In this document: positions 16,375-24,326 of the stretch, one piece after another | Position numbering within the stretch: the stretch's first letter is position 1 | How the letters are laid out: each line of letters starts with the position of its first letter | Origin: Bacteroidales bacterium KA00344 | GTDB taxonomy: Bacteria; Bacteroidota; Bacteroidia; Bacteroidales; Bacteroidaceae | Assembly (NCBI GenBank): GCA_001552765.1 | Contig: KQ959446.1 | Coordinates: 353-37,342 of the forward strand | Reading direction: 5' to 3' | Length of the DNA: 36,990 nt | Made by a program: the position numbers and the translations under genes | Notes under the pieces: generated by a model | What the model was told of the DNA's origin: nothing | Database searches by the model: none | What the model saw: the letters and a program-made list of their open reading frames with translations, nothing else

Positions 16375-16764
16375 TTTACCCTTTTTCGGCGATTATTTTC
16401 AGGGCAACCAGCGCAAAAAGGGCTATGTTTTCTCCTTCATTTTCTTCTTGTAAAGGGAAATACCAGTCAGTTTGTTAAGTTTTGTATTCCGTCATATCAT
16501 GACAGAGCCCTAATCGCAATGCGTTTAAGCCTTATCCCCACTGCGAATGAGCCTCAACGACACTGCGTTTAAGGCCTTTTCGCACTGCCTTTCGATACTA
16601 AACCGCGAATGAGCAAACGGGGGCGCAAGCGCGCTTTTATATAAATATTTGATTATCAAAGGGTTGTAAAAGAGGCAAATTTTCGCGATTTTCGGACAAA
16701 GCGCAAGTTTGTTTCAGAATAAGCGAAAATTAAAGGAGTGTTTGTAAAGAAATATAGGGGTAAA
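16375..16764 (+). repeat. Dispersed noncoding element, copy A
   Basis: One of three copies of a 360-390 bp intergenic element. The head (16376-16432) includes a 21-nt core from AGCG at 16409 to TTTT, with CGCAAAAAGG at its centre. Four degenerate units follow, with GC anchors at 16507, 16529, 16551 and 16574 (spacing 22, 22 and 23 bp), each resembling CACTGCGTTTAAGGCCTTA. The last unit runs into TTCGATACTAAACCGC (16591-16606). The tail (about 16672-16752) shares CAAGTTTGTTTCAGAATAAG and AGTGTTTGTAAAG with copy B. TTTACCC at 16375 and GGGTAAA at 16758 are inverted at the two ends. No ORF of note is present. The rest of 16208-16893 outside the element and the two promoters holds nothing I can identify, apart from a T/C-rich CATTCTTTATTCTTCATTC stretch near 16331. 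Confidence 0.8.
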
Positions 16765-16870
16765 TGGGAGTACATCCTCACAATCTTATCATACGGCCGT
16801 CGTGAAATGTATCAATGACAATGGTAGAGATTTTTTGGTGCAGTCTTACCCATATATTACAAAAAATGAC

Positions 16871-16878
16871 TAAGTTTG
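16871..16878 (+). promoter_or_regulatory. Possible -7 box of the helicase-exonuclease gene
   Basis: TAAGTTTG matches TAnnTTTG, 15 nt before the ATG at 16894. No good -33 is seen at the usual spacing, and the implied leader is very short. Confidence 0.35.
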
Positions 16879-16893
16879 TAAAAACTTTGAACC

Positions 16894-19617
16894 ATGCAGC
16901 AAAATCAAACTACGGGGTGGACGCCAGATGCCACGCAGCGTGAAATTATAGAGGTCAATGATGGCTGTCATCTTGTTTTGGCACCTCCGGGCTGTGGCAA
17001 AACCCAGATTTTGGCCGAGCGCATACGTCGGGCTCACGCGTTCGGTGTAGCTTATGAAGATATGCTATGTCTCACGTTTACCAACCGGGCTGCCCGCGGG
17101 ATGCGTGAGCGTATCTCCGAAAATATAGACGACAGCGCCACGGGGGATGTTTTTGTGGGCAATGTGCATCGTTTCTGCACACGCTTTCTGTTCGAGAATG
17201 CGGTGGTTCCGGCCGAGAGTGCCATCATCGACGACGAAACGGTGACAAGCATACTTGCGATGTATCTTCAGGAAGATGAGGAACGGGCACTGGCCAACAG
17301 GCAGCGACAGCAATATTATAGGCAGATTATGTTTTTCTCCCACCTGATGTTTGAGGTGCGACACGACATTCCCAAGTCGCTGCGACTGCATCCTGAGTGT
17401 GTCACTAAGGACGATGTGGCTGTGTTGCGGGCCATCTGCGAACTGCAGATTCGCCCGTTCACCCCTGAGGCAATGATCGATGTCTACGAGCATGGCGATT
17501 TCTATCTCGACTTTGTGCGTTCGGACGGTTTTGATGTTGCACTGCGGCAGACGGCGGTGCAGACCGTCATGAAAATGCGCTATGCCCATGCCTACGAGGC
17601 ATATAAGCAACAGAACAATCTCTTGGATTTCGAAGACTTGTTGCAAAAAACATATCTTGCGTTGTCGCAGAACAGTTCGTACAAACGCTATCCATGGATT
17701 CAGGTAGACGAAGTGCAGGACTTGAACATGATGCAGTTGGCCATCATCGACGCGCTTTCGACATGCAGGTTTGGCGAGAAAGACAGTGGCGATGCTACCG
17801 GCAGGGGCACCATTATGTATCTTGGTGACGAGATGCAGGCCATTTTTTCATTTATGGGTGCCAAGTTGCAGATTTTGGAGCTGCTGAAACAACGCTGCAA
17901 AGGCAGGTTGCACCATTTGGGTGTCAATCATCGGTCACCCAAATATCTGGTCGATTTGCTCAACACTTATGCTGTTCGCGAATTGCATTTCGACCCCGAA
18001 CTGCTGCCCGAAGCTAAAAAAGAGGATGAGGCAGAGGGCAACGAATTGCGTATTGTTTCGAGCGATGATGTTCAGACAGCATTTGACGATGCTGTTCGCA
18101 TGGCAATGGGTTATTTTAATAACTATCCTGATGAAACCACAGCCATCATCGTGAATGCTAACAATGATGCAGATGAGATTAGTAAAAGATTGACGGAAAA
18201 AGCTCAACCCCATTTCAAGGTGTCGGGCACCGACCTCTTTGACACGCCGGAGGTGAAACTCCTGATGGCTCATTTGAGTGTGCTGGCCAACGAGCGCAAC
18301 TTTTTGGCATGGTCGCGACTGATGAAGGGGCTGATGGTTTGCCGGAGCAATGCCTCTGCCCGTCAGTTTGTGCACCGGCTGGAAGTGCGTGGCATCACGC
18401 CGGCTGATTTCTTCGATTACGAAAATTCCACTTATATCCAAGAGTTTTCGCGCATCTATAATGAGCGGGATATTGTGGTGTTCGATACCGAAACCACCGG
18501 ACTGAACGTGTTTGAGGACGACGTGATTCAGATTGCGGCCGAACGTATCAGGAAAGGAAAATCCATAGGAAAGTTTTCTGTTCACATTGAGACCGGGCGT
18601 GAAATTCCCAAGATGTTGGGCGATGTACCCAATCCGATCATTGATGAGCGCAGGCACCAAACCATTCGTTCGCACGAGGAGGGCTTGCAAATGTTTCTCG
18701 ACTTTGTGGGTGATGATGTGCTGTTGGCACACAATGCGGAGTACGATTATCACATCATGGACTATAATCTGCGCCGTTATCTGCCCCATGTTGATTGGCA
18801 AAAGGTGCATCCCGTTTGTCTGGATTCATTGAAAATTATCCGTCTGTTAAGACCCGATTTAAAGGCGTTCAAACTGAAACTGCTGCTGAAAGAACTGCAC
18901 TTGGAGGGCGAAAACTCCCACTTGGCCGATGACGACGTGAACGCTACGGTATCTTTGCTGACGTATTGCAACACGCGGGCACAGGAGCTGATCGACTCGC
19001 AGAAGGAATATATCGGTCGCAAAACTACACAGGAACGCATTCGCCTGCTTCGCCAAAACTATCACGAGTTGTATGCCACAGGGCGCGAACGTCTATACTG
19101 TCGCGAGCATCGCACGGAAGCCCCGGCCATTGTGGCAGAGATGAAGCGCTTTTATGGGCAGATGAGAAGCAACGGATGGGTACGCGAGATACCTAAGTTG
19201 GAGTATGTGTTCAGATTCCTGATCAATGACGTCATAGACGAACAACGTGTACCTTCCTTAAAAGAGCAGCTGGATGCCCACATCATGGAGATGAACACTT
19301 TTAAGGAAGCCGACCTCTGTGGTTCGACAACCATCGACGATCGCGTGTTTGTAACCACCATTCACAAGGCCAAAGGACTTGAGTTTGACAATGTCATTGT
19401 GTTCGATGTGGTGGATGGTCGCATCCCCAGTTTCTTTAATGAGAACAACCCTAAGGGCTTGGCCGAGGATGCACGGAAACTCTATGTGGCTATGTCGAGA
19501 GCCAAGAAACGACTCGTTATCACCTATAGCAAGACCAAACAACTAAGTCGCGATGTCAGGACGCAGCAACTTTCGCGCTTTCTCAACTCCGTTTTGTCCA
19601 TGTTCAGTCGGCAATAG
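16894..19617 (+). CDS. UvrD-like superfamily 1 helicase with internal DnaQ-type 3'-5' exonuclease
   Basis: A 907-residue cytosolic protein, probably for DNA repair or recombination. SF1A helicase motifs: Walker A APPGCGKTQ (30-38), Ia LTFTNRAARGMRERI (60-74), II VDEVQD (271-276), III MYLGDEMQAIFSFMGA (308-323) and IV HLGVNHRSPK (341-350). A complete DEDDh exonuclease domain follows at about 526-695: VVFDTETTGL (Exo I), LLAHNAEYDYHIMD (Exo II) and HLADDDVNA (Exo III, with its His). Helicase motifs V/VI then resume: TTIHKAKGLEFD (821-832) and LYVAMSRAKKRLVITYS (863-879). The nuclease is thus inserted inside the helicase, in the 2A/2B part, not fused at an end. It has its own upstream region, which contains element copy A, and is convergent with the OPT gene. 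Domain calls are firm; the pathway is unknown. Confidence 0.92.
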   Translation: MQQNQTTGWTPDATQREIIEVNDGCHLVLAPPGCGKTQILAERIRRAHAFGVAYEDMLCLTFTNRAARGMRERISENIDDSATGDVFVGNVHRFCTRFLFENAVVPAESAIIDDETVTSILAMYLQEDEERALANRQRQQYYRQIMFFSHLMFEVRHDIPKSLRLHPECVTKDDVAVLRAICELQIRPFTPEAMIDVYEHGDFYLDFVRSDGFDVALRQTAVQTVMKMRYAHAYEAYKQQNNLLDFEDLLQKTYLALSQNSSYKRYPWIQVDEVQDLNMMQLAIIDALSTCRFGEKDSGDATGRGTIMYLGDEMQAIFSFMGAKLQILELLKQRCKGRLHHLGVNHRSPKYLVDLLNTYAVRELHFDPELLPEAKKEDEAEGNELRIVSSDDVQTAFDDAVRMAMGYFNNYPDETTAIIVNANNDADEISKRLTEKAQPHFKVSGTDLFDTPEVKLLMAHLSVLANERNFLAWSRLMKGLMVCRSNASARQFVHRLEVRGITPADFFDYENSTYIQEFSRIYNERDIVVFDTETTGLNVFEDDVIQIAAERIRKGKSIGKFSVHIETGREIPKMLGDVPNPIIDERRHQTIRSHEEGLQMFLDFVGDDVLLAHNAEYDYHIMDYNLRRYLPHVDWQKVHPVCLDSLKIIRLLRPDLKAFKLKLLLKELHLEGENSHLADDDVNATVSLLTYCNTRAQELIDSQKEYIGRKTTQERIRLLRQNYHELYATGRERLYCREHRTEAPAIVAEMKRFYGQMRSNGWVREIPKLEYVFRFLINDVIDEQRVPSLKEQLDAHIMEMNTFKEADLCGSTTIDDRVFVTTIHKAKGLEFDNVIVFDVVDGRIPSFFNENNPKGLAEDARKLYVAMSRAKKRLVITYSKTKQLSRDVRTQQLSRFLNSVLSMFSRQ

Positions 19618-19678
19618 GTTGTTCGAAATCGGCAGATGAGCTCATGGCGCACAGCAATGTTCGAATGGGAAATTAAAT

Positions 19679-19719
19679 GTTAAGCCCCTGATATTCCTGC
19701 GGAATATCAGGGGCTTAAC
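19679..19719. terminator. 19-bp perfect hairpin between convergent genes
   Basis: Positions 19679-19697 and 19701-19719 are exact reverse complements (GTTAAGCCCCTGATATTCC) around a TGC loop. It lies midway between the helicase stop (19617) and the OPT stop (19749) and would fold equally in RNA from either strand. A bidirectional terminator is the simplest reading, although the U-tracts are weak (GTGTTTTG on plus, ATTTAATTT on minus). Confidence 0.7.
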
Positions 19720-19748
19720 CGTGTTTTGAGAGCCTGTCGATAGGTGTT

Positions 19749-21746
19749 TTATGACTTGGTTTTTACCTTTGTGGCCCATATAAAGTAGCCAATCAGACAG
19801 ATATAGGCAAGGAGTGAGCAAATCTCCGACATCGGATTGGCCCACCAAGTCTCTGCGATGGAAAGCTCGACGCCACCAAATTTCAGCAGCGCGCTCACCA
19901 CACCCATCAATGCACCACCGGCAATGAAACCGCTGGCAACAAGCGTACCCTTTTCGCCGCGAGCCTTGTTTGTAGCCTCGTCCTTACTGCGCGATGTGAC
20001 GTACCAGTTCACGCCGCCACCCACAATCAGCGGGATGTTGAGTTCCAACGGAATGAACATACCCAAGGCAAAGGGTAGGGCAGGGATGTGCAGACGGTCG
20101 AGCACAATCGCAACAGCTGCACCGATGGCATAGAGCACCCAAGGAGCTCCAACGCCGTTCATCAGAGGATCGATTACAGCAGCCATGGCGTTGGCCTGAG
20201 GAGCGGCGAGTTTCCCACTGGCAAAGCCGTAGGTCTTGTTCAATACAATCATCACGCCCACCACTGTAGCAGCACTAACCAGCGTGCCGAGGAATTTCCA
20301 AGTTTCTTGTTTCTTAGGTGTGGTGCCAAGCCAATAGCCAATTTTGAGGTCGGTGATGAAGCTACCAGCCATCGAAAGGGCCGTGCACACTACGCCGCCC
20401 ATCACCAATGCTGCCACCATGCCGCCTGTGCCTTTGAGCCCGACGGCCACCATCACCACACTGGCGAGTATCAAGGTCATGAGTGTCATGCCCGAAACGG
20501 GGTTGCTGCCCACAATGGCGATGGCATTGGCAGCTACGGTGGTAAAGAGGAATGCAATGAAGGCTACGAGCAAAATGCCTACTGTGGCAAACAGCAGATT
20601 GCCTTTCATCACGCCCAACCAGAAGAAAACAAACGTGAGCAGGATAACGAGAATACTCCCGATGCCGATAATCTTAAACGAAATGTCGCGTTGGGTACGC
20701 TTCACATCTTCTATGCTACCACCCTTGCCCTTAAGTTCTTTGGCGGCCAATCCTACGGCATCCTTGATGATACTCCAGCTTTTCACAATGCCGATAACAC
20801 CGGCCATGGCAATGCCGCCGATACCAATGCTGCGTGCGTAGGCCTTGAAAATCTGTTCGGGGCTCATGGCACCTACAGTCATTGTGATGTTTGGATCCCA
20901 CATATTGAGCACTTGGTCGTGGAAAATGATCGACATTCCCGGCACGATGAGCCACCAAACGGCCAGCGATCCGAGACAGATGTAGAGGGCATATTTCAGT
21001 CCGATAATGTAGCCCAATCCCAAAACGGCAGCTCCCGTGTTTACCTTGAACACGAGTTTGGCTTTGTCGGCAAGGTCTTGTCCAATACCAACGAAACGGC
21101 TGGTGAAGTTCTCGTTCCACCATCCGAAACTGGAAACGATAAAGTCGTAAAGTCCGCCCACCATTCCGGCAAGCAGTAATGGTTTGGCCTGATCACCGCC
21201 CTTGGCTCCCGACACGAGCACTTGTGTGGTGGCTGTAGCTTCCGGAAACGGGTATTTGCCGTGCATGTCGCTCACGAAATATTTGCGGAAAGGAATGAGA
21301 AACAAGATGCCCAACACACCTCCCAAGGCCGACGCCAGAAACATATTGAGGAAAGAAGTGGTCATTTCGGGATATTTGCTCTGCAAGATATAGATGGCCG
21401 GCAGCGTGAAAATACATCCGGCAACCACTGCCCCCGAACACGCCCCGATGCTCTGGATAATCACGTTCTCGCCCAAAGCCTTGTGGCGTTTGGTGGCTGT
21501 GGACACGCCGACAGCGATAATGGCGATGGGAATGGCGGCCTCGAACACCTGTCCAACCTTCAGGCCTAAGTAGGCAGCGGCAGCCGAAAACAGCATGGCC
21601 ATGAGGATTCCCCAAGTAACCGACCAAGCGTTTACCTCCGGATATGCCAGTGTAGGTTTCATGACGGGCTCATATTCCTCGCCTTCTTTGAGTTCTCTAA
21701 ATGCGTTGTCGGGCAGCTGAATGGCCTCTCTTTCTTTTTCGTCCAT
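19749..21746 (-). CDS. OPT family oligopeptide transporter
   Basis: A 665-residue inner-membrane protein of the oligopeptide transporter (OPT/YSL) superfamily, with about 14-16 hydrophobic segments. Characteristic stretches are the N-terminal AWSVTWGILMAMLFSAAAAYLG split over the first membrane segment, PFPEATATTQVLVSG, and a C-terminal region rich in Gly/Ala segments. Members import small peptides or metal chelates with protons; the substrate here is unknown. The frame is open to 21866, but the ATG at 21746 is preferred because the longer form would run into kdsB. MDEKEREAIQLPDN is a normal cytosolic N-terminus. It lies 55 bp after kdsB and may be co-transcribed with it. Confidence 0.92.
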   Translation of the reverse strand: MDEKEREAIQLPDNAFRELKEGEEYEPVMKPTLAYPEVNAWSVTWGILMAMLFSAAAAYLGLKVGQVFEAAIPIAIIAVGVSTATKRHKALGENVIIQSIGACSGAVVAGCIFTLPAIYILQSKYPEMTTSFLNMFLASALGGVLGILFLIPFRKYFVSDMHGKYPFPEATATTQVLVSGAKGGDQAKPLLLAGMVGGLYDFIVSSFGWWNENFTSRFVGIGQDLADKAKLVFKVNTGAAVLGLGYIIGLKYALYICLGSLAVWWLIVPGMSIIFHDQVLNMWDPNITMTVGAMSPEQIFKAYARSIGIGGIAMAGVIGIVKSWSIIKDAVGLAAKELKGKGGSIEDVKRTQRDISFKIIGIGSILVILLTFVFFWLGVMKGNLLFATVGILLVAFIAFLFTTVAANAIAIVGSNPVSGMTLMTLILASVVMVAVGLKGTGGMVAALVMGGVVCTALSMAGSFITDLKIGYWLGTTPKKQETWKFLGTLVSAATVVGVMIVLNKTYGFASGKLAAPQANAMAAVIDPLMNGVGAPWVLYAIGAAVAIVLDRLHIPALPFALGMFIPLELNIPLIVGGGVNWYVTSRSKDEATNKARGEKGTLVASGFIAGGALMGVVSALLKFGGVELSIAETWWANPMSEICSLLAYICLIGYFIWATKVKTKS

Positions 21747-21801
21747 GATTTGTATATTGATATTTAATAGTTGCAATTTTAGATAAGATAGCCGTTCGAT
21801 A

Positions 21802-22539
21802 TTATTTTTTGAGATACTTTTCGGCACGAATAAGGTCTTCCGGTGTGTCAATTCCGATAGTTTCAATGTCTGTCAGGCCGACTTTGATACGATAACCGTT
21901 TTGTAACCATCTCAGTTGCTCAAGGCTTTCAGCCATTTCCAATGGAGACTGCGGCAGCTGGGTTATTGCTTTCAGTACATTCCTTTGATACGCATATATG
22001 CCGAGATGTTTGATAAACTTGAAATGTTGAAGCCATAAATCTTTGTCAATTCCTCTTATGAATGGAATGGCGGAGCGTGAAAAGTATAAAGCAAAGCCAT
22101 TGATATCGGTTACGATTTTAGGGGAATTTGGATTTATCAAGGCTTGTGTGTCTGTAAAGTATTTACCTATTGTGGCAATTTCCGTGTTGGGATCTTCAAA
22201 GAGTTTACAAATGGTTTCGATTTGAGAGGTTTGTATAAAAGGTTCGTCCCCTTGGATATTTACGATAATGTCAGCCTTGGTGCCGATTTTATCAACAGCT
22301 TCCTGAATCCTGTCTGTGCCACTCTTGTGGTCCGGGCGTGTCATGATGGCTTTTCCTCCAAAATCTTCCACCGTCTCATAGATGCGTTGGTCGTCAGTCG
22401 CAACCCATGTGTCTGGGAGAGTTTGTGTAACCTTCTCATATACATGTTGTATAACGGGTTTCCCGGCTAACTTAGCCAATGGCTTTCCCGGGAACCGGGT
22501 CGATGCGTATCTTGCAGGAATAATAGCAATTATTTCCAT
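21802..22539 (-). CDS. kdsB: 3-deoxy-manno-octulosonate cytidylyltransferase (CMP-KDO synthetase)
   Basis: Cytosolic enzyme that activates KDO with CTP for lipopolysaccharide core assembly. The 245 residues match KdsB (about 248). Motifs are IIPARYASTRFPGKPLAKLAG split at the nucleotide loop (about 5-25), MTRPDHKSGTDRI, VNIQGDEPFI and a C-terminal GIDTPEDLIRAEKYL. An upstream in-frame ATG at 22566 exists. The one at 22539 gives the standard MEIIAIIPARY start and leaves the -7 box outside the gene. No other lipid A or core genes adjoin it. It shows that the organism makes an LPS-type outer membrane. Confidence 0.96.
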   Translation of the reverse strand: MEIIAIIPARYASTRFPGKPLAKLAGKPVIQHVYEKVTQTLPDTWVATDDQRIYETVEDFGGKAIMTRPDHKSGTDRIQEAVDKIGTKADIIVNIQGDEPFIQTSQIETICKLFEDPNTEIATIGKYFTDTQALINPNSPKIVTDINGFALYFSRSAIPFIRGIDKDLWLQHFKFIKHLGIYAYQRNVLKAITQLPQSPLEMAESLEQLRWLQNGYRIKVGLTDIETIGIDTPEDLIRAEKYLKK

Positions 22540-22563
22540 ATTCTTTTTAATTACGTGTTTTTG

Positions 22564-22571
22564 CAAATGTA
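22564..22571 (-). promoter_or_regulatory. -7 box of kdsB
   Basis: TACATTTG on the minus strand matches TAnnTTTG, 24 nt before the ATG at 22539. The -33 element is not clear. Confidence 0.5.
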
Positions 22572-22668
22572 CAAAAATATATACAACGAATCTTATTTAA
22601 GAATGTTAAAATCACATTTTGCTGCTTTAATTATTTGTCCTTGCCGACACTATTTCGATAATTATTAC

Positions 22669-22676
22669 TATCTTTG
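22669..22676 (+). promoter_or_regulatory. -7 box of the MORN-glgB operon
   Basis: TATCTTTG matches TAnnTTTG, 22 nt before the ATG at 22699. No convincing -33 TTTG occurs at the usual distance. Confidence 0.5.
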
Positions 22677-22698
22677 ACATTCAATTGATACATATTGA

Positions 22699-23826
22699 AT
22701 GGTGAAAAATAAGATAATAGCTTTATTGTTCCTTGCAATTCCTATTTGCAGTAACGCTCAAAAGATCACCTTAGGCTCTTGTACTGTGGAGGAAATGGGA
22801 ATAAAGGGAGTCTACAAAGGACAGCTTGTTTCCGGAAAGCCTCAAGGTAAGGGAAGTGTTCTGTTTGATAATGGGAATACTTACGAGGGAGATTTCGTTA
22901 AGGGAAAACGTCAGGGCTACGGCATCTATACGTTTTCTGATGGGGAAAAGTATGAGGGTCAATGGTTGCTGAATCAGCAACATGGTCATGGCACCTATTA
23001 TTTTAATAATAATAATAAGTATGTTGGTCTTTGGTTCCGTGATTTCCAACAGGGGCACGGTATCATGTACTATTTCAATGGTGACAAGTATAATGGCGAA
23101 TGGTATCACGACGTTCGTCAGGGCAAGGGAGAATACATCTACGCCAGTGGTGCTTCCTATAAGGGACAGTGGCGTGATGACAAGAAAGAGGGGAAAGGCA
23201 CTTTCGACTGGGGTGATGGAACCACTTATGTAGGAGAATGGGTTAATAACCAACGTTCGGGCTATGGCGTGAATAAATATGCTGACGGCGATGTGTATAA
23301 AGGACAATGGAAAGACGACATACAGCAGGGGCGCGGCATATATATATTCCAGAACGGCGACCGATATGAAGGAGATTACGAGCAGGGCGAACGTACAGGC
23401 GAAGGCATATTCAAATATGCAAATGGCGACCGTTATACCGGGCATTTTTTAGAGGGCGTTCGTGCCGGACAGGGAACCTTCGTGTGGGCAAACGGTGATA
23501 AATATGAAGGCCAATGGAGGAATGATTTGCAAAACGGACGAGGTAAATTGACCAAACACAACAATGATGTGTTTGATGGTGACTTTGTAAATGGAAAGAT
23601 AGAAGGCGAGGTGATCATTCACTATGCCAACGGCACACGTTTCAAGGGCACTTACAAGAACGGTATGCGTAACGGGAAGGCCATTGAGGAGGAGAAAGAC
23701 GGAACCCGTTTTGAGGGTACCTATATTGACGACATACGTGATGGGCGCTTTGTAGAGAAAGATCGTAACGGTAAGATTATTTCCACCGGACATTACGATA
23801 GCGGCCGCCGATTCAACGACAATTAA
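22699..23826 (+). CDS. Exported MORN-repeat protein with 14 repeats
   Basis: A 375-residue protein with a signal peptide (about 1-20, IIALLFLAIPICSNA). Residues 39-360 are fourteen consecutive repeats of exactly 23 residues, of the form YxGxWxxxxxxGxGxxxxxxGxx. The first eleven are canonical MORN units. The last three are degenerate, with Phe in place of the first Tyr and loss of the GxG. MORN repeats form an elongated beta-hairpin rod. In eukaryotes they contact lipids or proteins; bacterial roles are poorly defined. It begins a probable four-gene operon, with the YhcH-like gene 18 bp downstream. The domain call is certain; the function is unknown. Confidence 0.93.
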   Translation: MVKNKIIALLFLAIPICSNAQKITLGSCTVEEMGIKGVYKGQLVSGKPQGKGSVLFDNGNTYEGDFVKGKRQGYGIYTFSDGEKYEGQWLLNQQHGHGTYYFNNNNKYVGLWFRDFQQGHGIMYYFNGDKYNGEWYHDVRQGKGEYIYASGASYKGQWRDDKKEGKGTFDWGDGTTYVGEWVNNQRSGYGVNKYADGDVYKGQWKDDIQQGRGIYIFQNGDRYEGDYEQGERTGEGIFKYANGDRYTGHFLEGVRAGQGTFVWANGDKYEGQWRNDLQNGRGKLTKHNNDVFDGDFVNGKIEGEVIIHYANGTRFKGTYKNGMRNGKAIEEEKDGTRFEGTYIDDIRDGRFVEKDRNGKIISTGHYDSGRRFNDN

Positions 23827-23844
23827 AATATAAACCTAAGCAAT

Positions 23845-24291
23845 ATGATTATCGACACATTGGATAATTTAGAGAAATATGTTTCTTTAAATCCTCTTTT
23901 CCGGGAAGTTATTGACTTTATGAAGGCCAACAAGTGGAAAGAAATCGAAGACGGCAAGCACTTGTTGAAAGGTGATGATGTCTTTGTAAATGTTCAGACG
24001 CTAAAAGGAAAACTTCCAGCAGAGGCAGCCATGGAATATCATAGAAAGATGATAGACGTCCAGGTTCCCATCAGTTCTCCTGAGACTTATGGATATATTC
24101 CCATGGTAGAGTTGCCTGCCGACGTTTATAACGAAGAGAACGACATGGGCATGATTCCCGGTGTTACTTCTCAAACCTTTGTCACTGTTAAGCCGGGACA
24201 GTTCGTAATCTTCATGCCTCAAGACGGTCATGCCCCCGGAATTTCCGACCAACCACAATTTCGCAAAGCAATATTTAAGGTAAAGGCGTAA
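23845..24291 (+). CDS. YhcH/YjgK/YiaL family protein
   Basis: A 148-residue cytosolic protein of the YhcH/YjgK/YiaL (DUF386, cupin-like) family. Supporting stretches are LKGDDVFVNVQ, the middle EYHRKMIDVQVPISSPE split over the metal site, and the C-terminal VKPGQFVIFMPQDGHAPGI, with likely metal-binding His and Asp residues. Family members are linked to sialic acid or other sugar metabolism, possibly as sugar anomerases or isomerases, but most substrates are untested. It lies 18 bp after the MORN gene and 35 bp before glgB, which suggests co-expression with storage polysaccharide synthesis. Confidence 0.88.
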   Translation: MIIDTLDNLEKYVSLNPLFREVIDFMKANKWKEIEDGKHLLKGDDVFVNVQTLKGKLPAEAAMEYHRKMIDVQVPISSPETYGYIPMVELPADVYNEENDMGMIPGVTSQTFVTVKPGQFVIFMPQDGHAPGISDQPQFRKAIFKVKA

Positions 24292-24326
24292 GTGCTTTAA
24301 ATAATCATTAAATACCAACAAATACT

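Noticed and set aside
16504..16606. The 22-bp units as a CRISPR array
   Set aside because: There are no identical repeats separated by unique spacers and no cas genes; the units are contiguous and degenerate.
16375..16764. The element as an insertion sequence remnant
   Set aside because: No transposase fragment and no clear target duplication. The TTTACCC/GGGTAAA end match is only 7 bp in copy A, imperfect in B and absent in C, so mobility is left as a hypothesis.
20088..21179. 363-codon open frame opposite the OPT transporter gene
   Set aside because: The His/Asn/Gly-rich translation is typical of an antisense frame to a membrane protein; the OPT frame has clear family motifs.
21747..21866. 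N-terminal extension of the OPT transporter
   Set aside because: It overlaps the kdsB 3' end and adds a segment not seen before the normal acidic cytosolic start.
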